Shown one piece after another: positions 44,605 through 54,270 of a stretch of 64,000 bases of DNA; within the stretch, counting starts at the first letter, position 1, and each line of letters begins with the position of its first letter. The translations under genes were made by a program, and so were the position numbers. A model generated the notes under the pieces. The model was not told where the DNA came from, did no database searches, and worked only from the letters and a program-made list of their open reading frames with translations. Source of the stretch: Sphingobacteriia bacterium (lineage in GTDB: Bacteria > Bacteroidota > Bacteroidia > Chitinophagales > Chitinophagaceae); contig JAFKLS010000017.1 in assembly GCA_017304675.1 (NCBI GenBank), forward strand, positions 1 to 64,000, written 5' to 3'.

Positions 44605-47600
44605 TTATGGAGCCAATGCAATCCTGAACTGTAATCCACCTCTTGTTACGATGGTAGGCGCAGAAGTTGAAATGTAAGGTGTTACCCTTCGCTGGTCAAA
44701 ATAAAAACGAATGTTTAACCTGTTGTTATATACATAATCAATAGAAGGTTGAATGGTGATCACTTTTTGCCCCCCTGTTCCATAGGCATTACTTTGATCC
44801 AGCCTGCTATTGCTCATGGCATCATCTCTAAATCCAAAATCAAATTTTATGGTAAGATCATTCGTTAACTTTTTAGTGCCCGAACCAGGTAGTTTTATTG
44901 GCAATTTCAATCCACGTTTGCGCCATGTAAACCCGGTAACATATTCTACACTATTGGTTTCGCTTAACTGATAATCTATTAAACTCAAACTTAATTGCCG
45001 GCTTCTCCTGTATTCAAATTTCAGGTTTAAATGTTTAGTAGTGGTTACATCAATACCAATTAACGGAGAAAATTGTTCCTGCATAGTAATATTGGGAACA
45101 AGGTAAAAAGGAATATAATTACCACTTACCGTATCTATAAAACCAGGTGCACTTAATTTAAACGGATCCTGATATAATAAAGCACTGGTATAACTATTCA
45201 TGCTTAAGGTTCCGCTGTAAGCGTGTGTTAGGTTAACAGATGTAAATATTTTTTGCAACAGGGGAATATTGGATAAACCTGAATAAGTGATTCTCCAGTT
45301 AGGTTTGGGTACAATACCACTAAACGGATTGGACCTGATGGCTGAGTTGGAAGAACCGATCAAAGGAATGGTTTTGGGATCTTTACCGGTGTAAGCTGCC
45401 AGGAAAGAAGGAATTAAAACATCTTGCGAATACCTGCCATACCCTTTAGCAAAACCATCGGCAGTAGTACCGCCACTATAGTAAGGATTGGCAGCTGCTA
45501 CTCTTTGAGATACGATGATCCTGTTGTTTTCAAAATTTTTAAATGTTTGCGATATCTCGTTAGGATTTGTTTTACGGAACAAAGTTTCGAAAGAAATATA
45601 GGAAACACTAAATCCGCCGCTGGCATAAGGGCTTAAATGTTGCTGAGTAATGCCTGTATTCGTTGTGTCTTTAAACAGTTCTGAATATTCTTTTGAAAAA
45701 CTTTTCTCCATACTTAGGTCTATCCTGAATTCTCTTACGGGTTCTAATTGAGCTCCCAACCTGAATTTTTGTTCAAAGTTCTGGCGATAATAATCGTTAA
45801 ACGTACTATCTCTTGTAATTAACCCCATGGCAGCTTTCCGGTTCAGCCAGCCTGTATCGGGTTGTTTACCAAAAATATAATCGTAACCCGGCTGCCCGCT
45901 CTTCCAATTCTGCCCAAGAAATTGTGTACTGTCCAAATAACCCGGTATCCTGCTTCTGTAATTCTCAGAATACTCTACGGTTACATTTTTAATCATTGTA
46001 ATAACGCCTGCTATTATTTTTTCGGTGGTGCTTACATCGTATGGTGTATTCTGCTTTTGCAGCTTTTGCGCCATACGCAGATCTCTTTTTTGTTGCCGCC
46101 ATTTTTTTAAAGCATCTCTTCTTGCCTTACCTGTTAGTTTGTTGCCATTTGCATCTCTTACCACTTCGCTTTTGGGTGGAATGGTAATGCCCAGTATGTT
46201 TTGCTGCGGCTGATTTTTTTGCGACTGATTGAAAGGATTACCTACCGGTGCATTAGGTTGCTGTGGTTTTGTATTTAACATTCTTGCGTTTTGCACGCTT
46301 CGCAACCACCTTGATTTCATATACAATCTTGAAAAATCAAATTGCGAACTCAGCGTATTTTCCTGGCTGTTCTCTAAAGTATTCCCTAACGAAACAGCTA
46401 AGCGGCTTGCGCCGATCCAGTTGTAAGATGTACCGTAACTATACCGTGCAGTAATCCAATCTGTAAACGGTAGTTTAGATAGTGGTAAAGTGTAGCTTAA
46501 CAATGCTCTTTGCTGGTACAATATATTTCTTCCGCCTTTTAAAAAGTTTTGCTTTACCGTGTCTTTTTTTGCTTTTGTATTTAAAGCTCCGTAAGGTTCA
46601 TCAACCCTTGCATTATCAGTTGCCGAAAAATCTATGTTAATAGATCTCGTTAAATCCCATCGCAGGTTGTAAAACCTATCGAATGTAAAGTATTTATCAT
46701 AAGTTGTATCTACCCTCACCACTTTGGTTGCTGTAAGATCGGTATTGATGATTCTCGGTACATATTGCCCGTACTGCCTGTTAATATCAGTCCTGAAACT
46801 TAATAACGATGGCATAAGGTTATAATTAAAGTCTTTTGCCCAGTTAAGCCAGGGGCTTCTAGACTTTATCGTTTTCTTAAACGGTTCGGTATATTTAGAA
46901 GGTTTATTATACAAGTAGCCCAGGCCTACCCGCCATTTAATAACCTGATTGTTTAATACGGTAGGGCTGTTTTGTTGTGTAATGGTATACGAATAGCTTG
47001 CATCGAAATTGCTTAGGCTCCACAATTTTATTTTGCCTTTAGGCATCACCCGAACATTGGTAAAATTGATTGTTTTAATAGTGGTTTGATCGAGAGCAGC
47101 AGCCTTAATAGAATCTCTTTCCTGCTTGGTTTTGGCTGCATTGAGTTTATCTCTGAGCAAAATATCGTTATCGAAAGGATCGTACTGAGGCGTATGTGTT
47201 ACTTTATTAATACTGGCATACACGGGAATAGACAAACGGGCCGTTTTAGGTAAAAGTTTTCCTGCATCAATATTCATAGCTGCATCAAACTGCATCATAT
47301 TATCCCTGGCCCTATCGTTAATATGCGATTCTATGCTTCCCCATCCCTGTGTATAAGTGCTGGCCGAAACAGTAAGCCTTCCCAAATCGGCAAGCCCTAT
47401 ATCTACTTTACCTAATGCGGCATAGGCCCCTGTTTCATTAATTTCACTCAGTCTTAATTCGTCTACCCATACTTCCGTACTTAAAGGAGAAGTGTTATTG
47501 CCTACTGCATTTTCCACACCAATTAAAATACCTGAAACCGCTCCGAGGTTAGGGTTGCCTAATACACTAAAAGTCTTATTCCCGATTATCTGCCGGAAAA

Positions 47601-50600
47601 TATTGGTAACAGAAGTGCCAGATGTTGAATTGCGAAGTGTTTTTACATTAATCAGGTCTTGTAAATTAAAATCGAGATTATTATCGGGGGGCCAAACAAC
47701 CTCTGCCTGTGCAGCAGAATAAAAACCAGGCAGCGTAATTTTTAGCGGTATTTTTATTTCATAATAGTTGTTCAAAAAATCCTGGCCTATCCGCACTACT
47801 AAATTCAGGTCATTATCTTTTACGGCAGGAGCATGAGAAACACTTTCTGCGTGTGCAAACATGGAAAGTTTTCCGTAGTTGCGCAGATCGAAATTCAATG
47901 TTTTAAATACAGCTCTTATTTTACCATCTGCAAGGTTATTAATCTGTAAACTTAAGGATTGCTCGTTCTGCAAAAGGTTAACACCATTGTTACTTAGTGT
48001 TTGTACCCTTTGTATGCCCGGAGGGATCACATAATTTACAGGAGTTCTGGCACTGTTTTCTTCCAGGTTTACCGCAAGTGTATTAAAGCTGGTAATTGAA
48101 TTATTAACAGGAGTATAAGAACCTGTTGTATCCACTTCATAAGTGAATTGACGCCACTGGTTGCGCACCAGGTCTAATTTCGCAAAGCGCAGTACAACCG
48201 AATCGTCGAAATCGGTTAGGTACATACGCATAAAGCGAATAGATTTAAAATCTGGTATCTGCCCTACTTTCTGTACGTAGTCTTTAATGGGAACTCTAAA
48301 CAGGTACCAGTTTTCAGTTCCGCGGGTACCATTGGCATACGTAACGTTTACTGCTCTTTTATCGGTAATATATTTTGTAACTCCTACATCCATTCCGGGT
48401 TTAAGATCTATCTCATATTCATAATACTCTTCCGTTTCGTTTAATGTATTGTCCCTGTTCAGGTCTTCATTGTCGGGATACAGTGTTGCCGCCGATGAAA
48501 ATTGGGAGTTGGTAGAAGATACCGGAGAATTGCCCTGTGGGTTATTATAATTTTTATACCGACCTAAAATTCCTGTACCTGCCGCATCGAATTTAGTATC
48601 TCTATACCATACATAATCATCATTAGAAGGATCTTTAATGGCTCTCTGGTAAAGAGCGGAGTTGATACCAAAGGTTGTTGCCAGCGTATTTAAATAACTT
48701 ACCCTTTTAGAACGTTCACCATCATTATCTAGGCCATCAAACCCAACATCCTGGTAAGGCCTGTCGTTGGGGTCGTTGCTAAACGCATTAGTTACCTGTA
48801 TAGGATTTACCGGTGTTTTACCCCATGTACTGCTACTGTCTATAGCGGTAGGCGAATTAGGTGTAGACATACCGTTCTCATAAAAGCGTTTTCCATCTTT
48901 TAATATATCTTCACTAACACTTCCGAGATTTAAATAAAGTTTACCACCTGTGCTGTTCGGTGTTTTAATAAAAGGGTCCTGTATCCAAAATTCCACCGCT
49001 TCAAAATTGTTGGTTTCAAAATCTGTTTGGTCTAAACTTCTCATCAGCCCGCCCCATTTGGCTTTAGGGTTTTTAAGTTTACCATTAGCATCAATTTCTG
49101 CAGTATTTGTTTCAAAATTATAAGGGCCGATATCTTTTGGATAATAGGCAAGATCGAAAGTGGTGGTTTGCGTGTTAACGATATTGGTGGTTTGTTGCGG
49201 AAACAATTCGTTAGTATATACAAGGCGTACCCGTGGATCGCTCAGCTCATTAAGATTAGATTTTAGAGGGTTGTTGGTGCTATTCTTATCCTGCAGATTA
49301 GGTTCAATATTATACCATGCCAGCTTGGCCCGGTTTTTACCATAGTCTACCGAGTCTGTTAAAGTTGCTTCCGGAAATTTTGGATTGCCTTGCGGAGTGG
49401 ATGCCAGTGCCCAGGATACCAACGGAAAACGTAAGTCTATATTACTGCGGGTACCTTCAAAATCGTCCAGGTAAATCAGCCCTTCTTCTCCCTTGCCTAT
49501 TTGCGGAGGATGCCCCGGTTTAAAATAAGCGCCTTCACCAGAAGCAGAGATAGTACTCATGGTTTTGGAAGAATAAAACGGAAGTTTATTTAATAACCTC
49601 GTAAGGCCCGGCAAATTAGATTTGTAATTAAAATCCAATCCATACATGGAATTACGGATAGGATCTTCGCCATAACTCATCTTGGTAAAGAAAGGTCGTT
49701 CATTCAGCCTTTCGTAAGTGGCACCTAACGATAATTTTTTATTTACATTATAATCTAACCGTAAACCCCAGAAACCTCTTTGCTGTAATCCAAATCCTGC
49801 ATTGTTCTCATAACTTACATTAACGGGCACGCCTGAATTTAAGATAGCCTGGTTTAAAATTTTTACCGACCCTAAATTATAATCCACCACATAATCTACG
49901 TTTTCAGTAAGCGTTTGCCCCCCTGTTGTTACTTTTACAGATCCCTGGGGTACATTCAAAGCACCCAGGAATATTTCACTACCACCGGTTCCTTTTGCCT
50001 GGCCCTGCATAACAAACCTGTCTAAATTGGCATAAGTTTGCGCAATTGCCTTAATAGAATCGTATAATTGAGGAAACAGGTATTTGTCTTTAGTGCTTTG
50101 TACAACCCCGTTAAAAGCCAGCCTGCCGAGATCACTTCCAAAAGGCTCCAATACCGGAAAAATAACTTTACCCTGTTGAGATAAAATGGTATACCCGTCT
50201 ACAAAATCGAACACACCATCGGGTTGCGGATCGTTACGATTATTCAACCTGTCTAAATTCAGAATAGATAATAAAGGTTTACCATCTACTGCAGCAGCGG
50301 CTTCGGGCAAATATCTCTTTAGTCCGGCACTCGGCTGGTTATATAAAATGTTCAGTTGAAAGCCATCGCTGGTAATCCCTGCCATATCCAGGCTATACAC
50401 ATTTTTCATCATTAACTTCCAAATAGGCAAAGCCGTACGGGCAGAAGTGGCTTTTAATAATTTTAAAAACAATACTTTTTGTACTCCCTGGGTACTATCT
50501 AATGCCACATCTTGTGAGAATTCGCCCACCTGGTAGGTTCTGCCATTGTAAGTGTATTGGTATGCTACTGCCAATACTTCATCTGGCTGCAACTGTGCAT

Positions 50601-51933
50601 TAAGGGAAAGGAATCCTATCTTGGGATTGAAATAGTATTCCGTAGCATTCAGTTTTCGGGCAAAAACTTTTTCAAAATCTTCTACAGGTTTTAACCCTCT
50701 CGTCTGTAATTTGGAAGTTACCAATGCAGGGCTTCTATATGTTGGGTCTGATGTTATACCGGCATATAAATTATTTGCTCCGTTTTGTGGCAGAGGCGAT
50801 GATGACAGGGATTGAATGGTGGTATTATAAGGTTGATTTTCTCCAAGATCCATAAAACCTACAATATCTCTGGCATTGGTAGTAGCACCATTACGGTTGG
50901 TTACCCAAACTTCTAAACGTTGTATTTGTACCTGGCTGTTTACTACAGGCAGATTAGACATTGCATTATTAAAATTGTTCCTGAAATTTTGTGCTAAAAG
51001 AAAATGTTTATTCTCTTCGTAGTCTGATAATTTTTTATTGAAGTTGGTTAAGGCGGCCCCTCCTTTTAATGTTTGGGTTTGCCTTTGAGACCGCTGGTTG
51101 GCAAGCGTTGCCGTAACAAATAGTTTACCGAATTGCAATTGAGTTTTTAATCCAAATAAATTCTGTGCACCACCTATTAGCGTACTTTTTGTTTGAAATG
51201 AAATATTACCTGCTTCAATGCTTTTAATGATCTCGTCGTTCTTTCCTTTATAATCTAATTTTAACTGGTTCAGGTAATCGAATGTGGCAAGTGTATTATA
51301 ATTAATGGGAATTTTCAGTTTATCGCCAATGTTTGCATTTACGTTCAAATTGGCGTTCATATTAAAATCAAAGCCACCGGTTTTCCTTGCCCGTTCAGGT
51401 AGTGTGGGGTTTAGAGTATTCTGTGCATCGTATCCCATCAACACATCAACACTGCCTTGCGGTTTTATATCAACTTTTAATCCATTGGGGCCAACACCAA
51501 ATATCCGGTCGAATAAATTATCGCTTACCCTTGGTTTGGGCCTGTTTACTTTTTGGTTTAACAGAAAAAGCGCATTGGCCCGTTCTTTAAAATATTGGTT
51601 CTCGTATAATTTATTTTGTATAAGGTAAAACTCCTCAAAAGTTAAGTAGGTAGGTTTCCTGTATACCTGCTTCCCCACTGTTTCAATAATGTAATATTGA
51701 TTGGTTTTGGGATCGTATTCTATTTTTTGTTTGGCAAAAGAAGAATCTTTCAGATCGAAGGGGTTTTTGTTCTGCCAACTGAACCTATCCCCCCTTCTGT
51801 CGTAAATAGGAAAACGCAAAGAATCTTTAGAGGGCAAACTGTCTTTCCTTTGTGCATACAATGCCTTATTTGTGCAGCCTATTGCACAAACTATTACCAA
51901 TATTAATCGGCTGAATGAAAAAAAATTCCTCAA
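44605..51933 (-). CDS. sprA: T9SS outer membrane translocon protein SprA (Sov)
   Basis: 2442 residues, the size typical of SprA, the giant outer-membrane channel through which type IX substrates leave. An N-terminal hydrophobic leader (LILVIVCAIGC to LYAQ) is followed by the characteristic GFDFNMNANLNVNANIGDKLKIPINYN region, VDYNLGSVKILNQAILNSG, GLQQRGFWGLRLDYN, PPQIGKGEEGLIYLDDFEG and ending in barrel strands to the C-terminal RGGLQFRIALAP. No ATG is available at the start; TTG at 51933 initiates, next to an 8-A tract. ruvA lies 38 bases upstream on the same strand. Explains how the T9SS cargo in this window is exported. Confidence 0.96.
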   Translation of the reverse strand: MRNFFSFSRLILVIVCAIGCTNKALYAQRKDSLPSKDSLRFPIYDRRGDRFSWQNKNPFDLKDSSFAKQKIEYDPKTNQYYIIETVGKQVYRKPTYLTFEEFYLIQNKLYENQYFKERANALFLLNQKVNRPKPRVSDNLFDRIFGVGPNGLKVDIKPQGSVDVLMGYDAQNTLNPTLPERARKTGGFDFNMNANLNVNANIGDKLKIPINYNTLATFDYLNQLKLDYKGKNDEIIKSIEAGNISFQTKSTLIGGAQNLFGLKTQLQFGKLFVTATLANQRSQRQTQTLKGGAALTNFNKKLSDYEENKHFLLAQNFRNNFNNAMSNLPVVNSQVQIQRLEVWVTNRNGATTNARDIVGFMDLGENQPYNTTIQSLSSSPLPQNGANNLYAGITSDPTYRSPALVTSKLQTRGLKPVEDFEKVFARKLNATEYYFNPKIGFLSLNAQLQPDEVLAVAYQYTYNGRTYQVGEFSQDVALDSTQGVQKVLFLKLLKATSARTALPIWKLMMKNVYSLDMAGITSDGFQLNILYNQPSAGLKRYLPEAAAAVDGKPLLSILNLDRLNNRNDPQPDGVFDFVDGYTILSQQGKVIFPVLEPFGSDLGRLAFNGVVQSTKDKYLFPQLYDSIKAIAQTYANLDRFVMQGQAKGTGGSEIFLGALNVPQGSVKVTTGGQTLTENVDYVVDYNLGSVKILNQAILNSGVPVNVSYENNAGFGLQQRGFWGLRLDYNVNKKLSLGATYERLNERPFFTKMSYGEDPIRNSMYGLDFNYKSNLPGLTRLLNKLPFYSSKTMSTISASGEGAYFKPGHPPQIGKGEEGLIYLDDFEGTRSNIDLRFPLVSWALASTPQGNPKFPEATLTDSVDYGKNRAKLAWYNIEPNLQDKNSTNNPLKSNLNELSDPRVRLVYTNELFPQQTTNIVNTQTTTFDLAYYPKDIGPYNFETNTAEIDANGKLKNPKAKWGGLMRSLDQTDFETNNFEAVEFWIQDPFIKTPNSTGGKLYLNLGSVSEDILKDGKRFYENGMSTPNSPTAIDSSSTWGKTPVNPIQVTNAFSNDPNDRPYQDVGFDGLDNDGERSKRVSYLNTLATTFGINSALYQRAIKDPSNDDYVWYRDTKFDAAGTGILGRYKNYNNPQGNSPVSSTNSQFSSAATLYPDNEDLNRDNTLNETEEYYEYEIDLKPGMDVGVTKYITDKRAVNVTYANGTRGTENWYLFRVPIKDYVQKVGQIPDFKSIRFMRMYLTDFDDSVVLRFAKLDLVRNQWRQFTYEVDTTGSYTPVNNSITSFNTLAVNLEENSARTPVNYVIPPGIQRVQTLSNNGVNLLQNEQSLSLQINNLADGKIRAVFKTLNFDLRNYGKLSMFAHAESVSHAPAVKDNDLNLVVRIGQDFLNNYYEIKIPLKITLPGFYSAAQAEVVWPPDNNLDFNLQDLINVKTLRNSTSGTSVTNIFRQIIGNKTFSVLGNPNLGAVSGILIGVENAVGNNTSPLSTEVWVDELRLSEINETGAYAALGKVDIGLADLGRLTVSASTYTQGWGSIESHINDRARDNMMQFDAAMNIDAGKLLPKTARLSIPVYASINKVTHTPQYDPFDNDILLRDKLNAAKTKQERDSIKAAALDQTTIKTINFTNVRVMPKGKIKLWSLSNFDASYSYTITQQNSPTVLNNQVIKWRVGLGYLYNKPSKYTEPFKKTIKSRSPWLNWAKDFNYNLMPSLLSFRTDINRQYGQYVPRIINTDLTATKVVRVDTTYDKYFTFDRFYNLRWDLTRSINIDFSATDNARVDEPYGALNTKAKKDTVKQNFLKGGRNILYQQRALLSYTLPLSKLPFTDWITARYSYGTSYNWIGASRLAVSLGNTLENSQENTLSSQFDFSRLYMKSRWLRSVQNARMLNTKPQQPNAPVGNPFNQSQKNQPQQNILGITIPPKSEVVRDANGNKLTGKARRDALKKWRQQKRDLRMAQKLQKQNTPYDVSTTEKIIAGVITMIKNVTVEYSENYRSRIPGYLDSTQFLGQNWKSGQPGYDYIFGKQPDTGWLNRKAAMGLITRDSTFNDYYRQNFEQKFRLGAQLEPVREFRIDLSMEKSFSKEYSELFKDTTNTGITQQHLSPYASGGFSVSYISFETLFRKTNPNEISQTFKNFENNRIIVSQRVAAANPYYSGGTTADGFAKGYGRYSQDVLIPSFLAAYTGKDPKTIPLIGSSNSAIRSNPFSGIVPKPNWRITYSGLSNIPLLQKIFTSVNLTHAYSGTLSMNSYTSALLYQDPFKLSAPGFIDTVSGNYIPFYLVPNITMQEQFSPLIGIDVTTTKHLNLKFEYRRSRQLSLSLIDYQLSETNSVEYVTGFTWRKRGLKLPIKLPGSGTKKLTNDLTIKFDFGFRDDAMSNSRLDQSNAYGTGGQKVITIQPSIDYVYNNRLNIRFYFDQRRVTPYISTSAPTIVTRGGLQFRIALAP

Positions 51934-51971
51934 AAAAAAGCAGCTTAGTTAAGTAGAAGTAGTGTTATAGG

Positions 51972-52553
51972 CTATAAATTTTTTAGGGCCTGTTTAATTA
52001 TTTCTTCCAAAGATAGTTGTTGATTGGATGCGATGGTCTTTCTAACGGCCTGTTCTGCCATTTGTTTGCCGATTCCCAAAGCCATTAATGCGTTTATGGC
52101 ATCTGTATCTGCCGTAGAAATAGCGGATTGTATACCTTCGAAGCCTGTTTGATGCTTTTGCAATTTATCTTTCAATTCCACAATAATTCTTTCAGCAGTT
52201 TTCTTGCCTATGCCTTTAACGGTGGAAAGTAATTGAATGTTGCTTTGTACAATTGCCTGTACGATTTCTTCCCCCTTCATTCCAGACAGGATTTGCCTTG
52301 CCGTAGCTGCACCAACTCCCGATACCGAGATAAGCTGTAAAAAAAGGTCTCTTTCCGCTATATCGGCAAAGCCATATAAAACATGGGCATTTTCTGTTAT
52401 GTGCAGATAGGTATGCAACAAACCGTTTTCTTTATTGGCAATGGCAGCATAGGTTTGCAGGCTTATTTGCAAAGCATAGCCTACACCGTTTACATCTACT
52501 ATTACCTGGTTAGGGTTTTTAACAATAAAACCTCCTCTTACAAATGCAATCAT
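51972..52553 (-). CDS. ruvA: Holliday junction DNA helicase subunit RuvA
   Basis: 193 residues. N-terminal OB domain (MIAFVRGGFIVKNPNQVIVDVNG, start read as IAFVRG), helix-hairpin-helix pairs (LISVSGVGAATARQIL, LSTVKGIGKKTAERIIVELK) and the C-terminal RuvB-contacting domain (DAINALMALGIGKQMAEQAV). Binds four-way junctions with RuvB during recombination. Cotranscribed with sprA, an adjacency often seen in Bacteroidota. Confidence 0.97.
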   Translation of the reverse strand: MIAFVRGGFIVKNPNQVIVDVNGVGYALQISLQTYAAIANKENGLLHTYLHITENAHVLYGFADIAERDLFLQLISVSGVGAATARQILSGMKGEEIVQAIVQSNIQLLSTVKGIGKKTAERIIVELKDKLQKHQTGFEGIQSAISTADTDAINALMALGIGKQMAEQAVRKTIASNQQLSLEEIIKQALKNL

Positions 52554-52561
52554 AGCAGGTT

Positions 52562-52569
52562 CAAAAATA
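52562..52569 (-). promoter_or_regulatory. Candidate -7 element (TATTTTTG) for ruvA-sprA
   Basis: On the minus strand TATTTTTG matches TANNTTTG, eight bases before the ruvA ATG. That would give an almost leaderless transcript. No clear -33 TTG, so moderate support only. Confidence 0.4.
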
Positions 52570-52592
52570 AGTGATTCAGCCTATTAATTAAG

Positions 52593-52621
52593 TTGCTGAA
52601 AACCACTATCAGTTATTTTTG
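52593..52621 (+). promoter_or_regulatory. Bacteroidota-type promoter of fabH (TTG ... TATTTTTG)
   Basis: TTG at 52593-52595, an 18-base spacer and TATTTTTG at 52614-52621 match the -33/-7 pattern of this phylum. The leader to the ATG at 52671 is about 45 bases. It is the best promoter seen in the window. Confidence 0.6.
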
Positions 52622-52670
52622 CGATGTTTGCATAATATTTAATCAACTAATTTATTTTGAAATTAACGAG

Positions 52671-53666
52671 ATGAATAAAATAAAAGCCGCAATTACAGCC
52701 GTTGGCGGATATGTACCTGAAACAAAATTAACCAACGCAGACCTGGAAAAAATTGTTGACACCAACGATGAATGGATAAAAACCCGAACCGGCATTAGTG
52801 AAAGAAGAATATTGAAAGAACCCGGAAAAGCTTCAAGCGATTTAGGAACAGGCGCCGTTTTAGAATTGCTTCGCAAAAGAAATCTCGATCCGAAAGAAAT
52901 AGACTGTATTATTTGTGCAACGGTAACACCAGATATGATGTTTCCCGCAACAGCCAACATCATCAGCTATAATGTTGGAGCAGTGAATGCTTTTGGATTT
53001 GATCTGAACGCAGCATGTAGCGGATTTTTATATGCACTTACCACCGGAACATCTTTTATTGAAAGTGGCCGTTATAAAAAAGTAATTGTTGTTGGTGCCG
53101 ACAAAATGAGCAGTATTGTTGATTATACCGACAGAACTACCTGTGTATTATTTGGCGATGCGGCAGGAGCCGTATTACTAGAACCGAGTACAGACGAATG
53201 TGGTGTGTTAGATAGTTTATTGAGAAGTGATGGTGTTGGTAAAAACTATTTATACCAAAAAGCCGGGGGTTCTTTAAACCCTGCCAGTATTGAAACGGTT
53301 ACCAATAAAGAACACTTTATTTATCAGGATGGGCAACCGGTTTTTAAATATGCAGTGAAAGGAATGGCAGATGTTAGTGCAGAGTTGTTGGAAAAAAATA
53401 ATTTAACCGGAGATGATATTGCATGGCTTGTTCCGCATCAGGCAAATCTTAGAATCATAGATGCTACTGCCAACAGAATGGGGTTATCGAAAGAAAAAGT
53501 AATGATCAACATTCAAAAGTACGGAAACACCACTGCAGCAACTATTCCATTATGTTTGTGGGAATGGGAAAGCCAATTGAATAAAGGTGATAATATTGTT
53601 TTAGCTGCATTTGGCGGCGGTTTTACCTGGGGTGCTACCTGGGTAAAATGGGCTTACAACAGCTAA
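52671..53666 (+). CDS. fabH: Beta-ketoacyl-ACP synthase III (FabH)
   Basis: 331 residues from ATG at 52671, matching the usual FabH N-terminus ([15 protein letters not shown]). Catalytic triad: Cys116 in [11 protein letters not shown], His256 in VPHQANLRI and Asn286 in YGNTTAAT. Starts fatty-acid synthesis by joining acetyl-CoA to malonyl-ACP, in the cytoplasm. fabD lies elsewhere in this window (60110-61003). Followed by a terminator. Confidence 0.97.
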   Translation: MNKIKAAITAVGGYVPETKLTNADLEKIVDTNDEWIKTRTGISERRILKEPGKASSDLGTGAVLELLRKRNLDPKEIDCIICATVTPDMMFPATANIISYNVGAVNAFGFDLNAACSGFLYALTTGTSFIESGRYKKVIVVGADKMSSIVDYTDRTTCVLFGDAAGAVLLEPSTDECGVLDSLLRSDGVGKNYLYQKAGGSLNPASIETVTNKEHFIYQDGQPVFKYAVKGMADVSAELLEKNNLTGDDIAWLVPHQANLRIIDATANRMGLSKEKVMINIQKYGNTTAATIPLCLWEWESQLNKGDNIVLAAFGGGFTWGATWVKWAYNS

Positions 53667-53688
53667 TAATAAAATTCAACATAGTTCA

Positions 53689-53716
53689 AGGCAAATCGTA
53701 AATGATTTGCCTTTTT
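53689..53716 (+). terminator. Terminator of fabH
   Basis: A 9-bp stem AGGCAAATC / GATTTGCCT with a 6-base loop, then T residues, 22 bases after the fabH stop. Confidence 0.85.
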
Positions 53717-53719
53717 GCT

Positions 53720-54211
53720 TTACTCAATTCGTACAAAAGCGATATAATCTGTTTGTGGAATTTGCGCTACACCCAACTGCCTTAACATGGTTACGATTTG
53801 TCCTCTGTGATAAGTTGAATGATTCATAACATGATGAATCGTTTTCCATACTTCATTTGAAAAAAGCATTCCTTTCAGGTTCTTATAAGTAAAAGACTCT
53901 TTCAATTCATTTTCATTTAGTTCATGCATAAAATTTTCCCATTGCCCATTCTGATTGATCATTCCATTAGCTATTTCTTGCATGGAAGGAGAAAAGATTT
54001 TACTCGGAATTAGGATTTGTTCATGCCCCTGAAGCCTTTGCCACCAAATACTTTCAGCATCCCACATATGCAGCCAGGTAGCAAATAAACTCTTAAAACT
54101 GCTTTCAATAATTTGCTCTTGCTGTGCTTTAGTAAGTTTCAAACACGCATTCAACAACAATTCATTAGCCCATTTGTTATAAGCGACATAAGAAATGAAT
54201 AATTCCTTCAT
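53720..54211 (-). CDS. DinB-family protein
   Basis: 163 residues, four-helix-bundle pattern. YNKWANELLLNACLKL begins the first helix; WLHMWDAESIWWQRLQG and HHVMNHSTYHRGQIVTMLRQLG supply the conserved His residues that bind a metal in DinB/YfiT proteins (one in LHMWD, two in the HxxxHRGQ helix). Such proteins are putative metal-dependent thiol or hydrolase enzymes. Convergent with fabH and divergent from the PLP enzyme gene. Specific reaction unknown. Confidence 0.85.
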   Translation of the reverse strand: MKELFISYVAYNKWANELLLNACLKLTKAQQEQIIESSFKSLFATWLHMWDAESIWWQRLQGHEQILIPSKIFSPSMQEIANGMINQNGQWENFMHELNENELKESFTYKNLKGMLFSNEVWKTIHHVMNHSTYHRGQIVTMLRQLGVAQIPQTDYIAFVRIE

Positions 54212-54270
54212 ACTATTCTGTACATTTATCTTAGTAAGTTAGTCTTTTTAAAAAATTACCACCCACATTC

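Noticed and set aside
44605..51933. Plus-strand reading frames opposite sprA as real genes
   Set aside because: They are short, show no family motifs, and lie entirely against a strongly recognisable gene.
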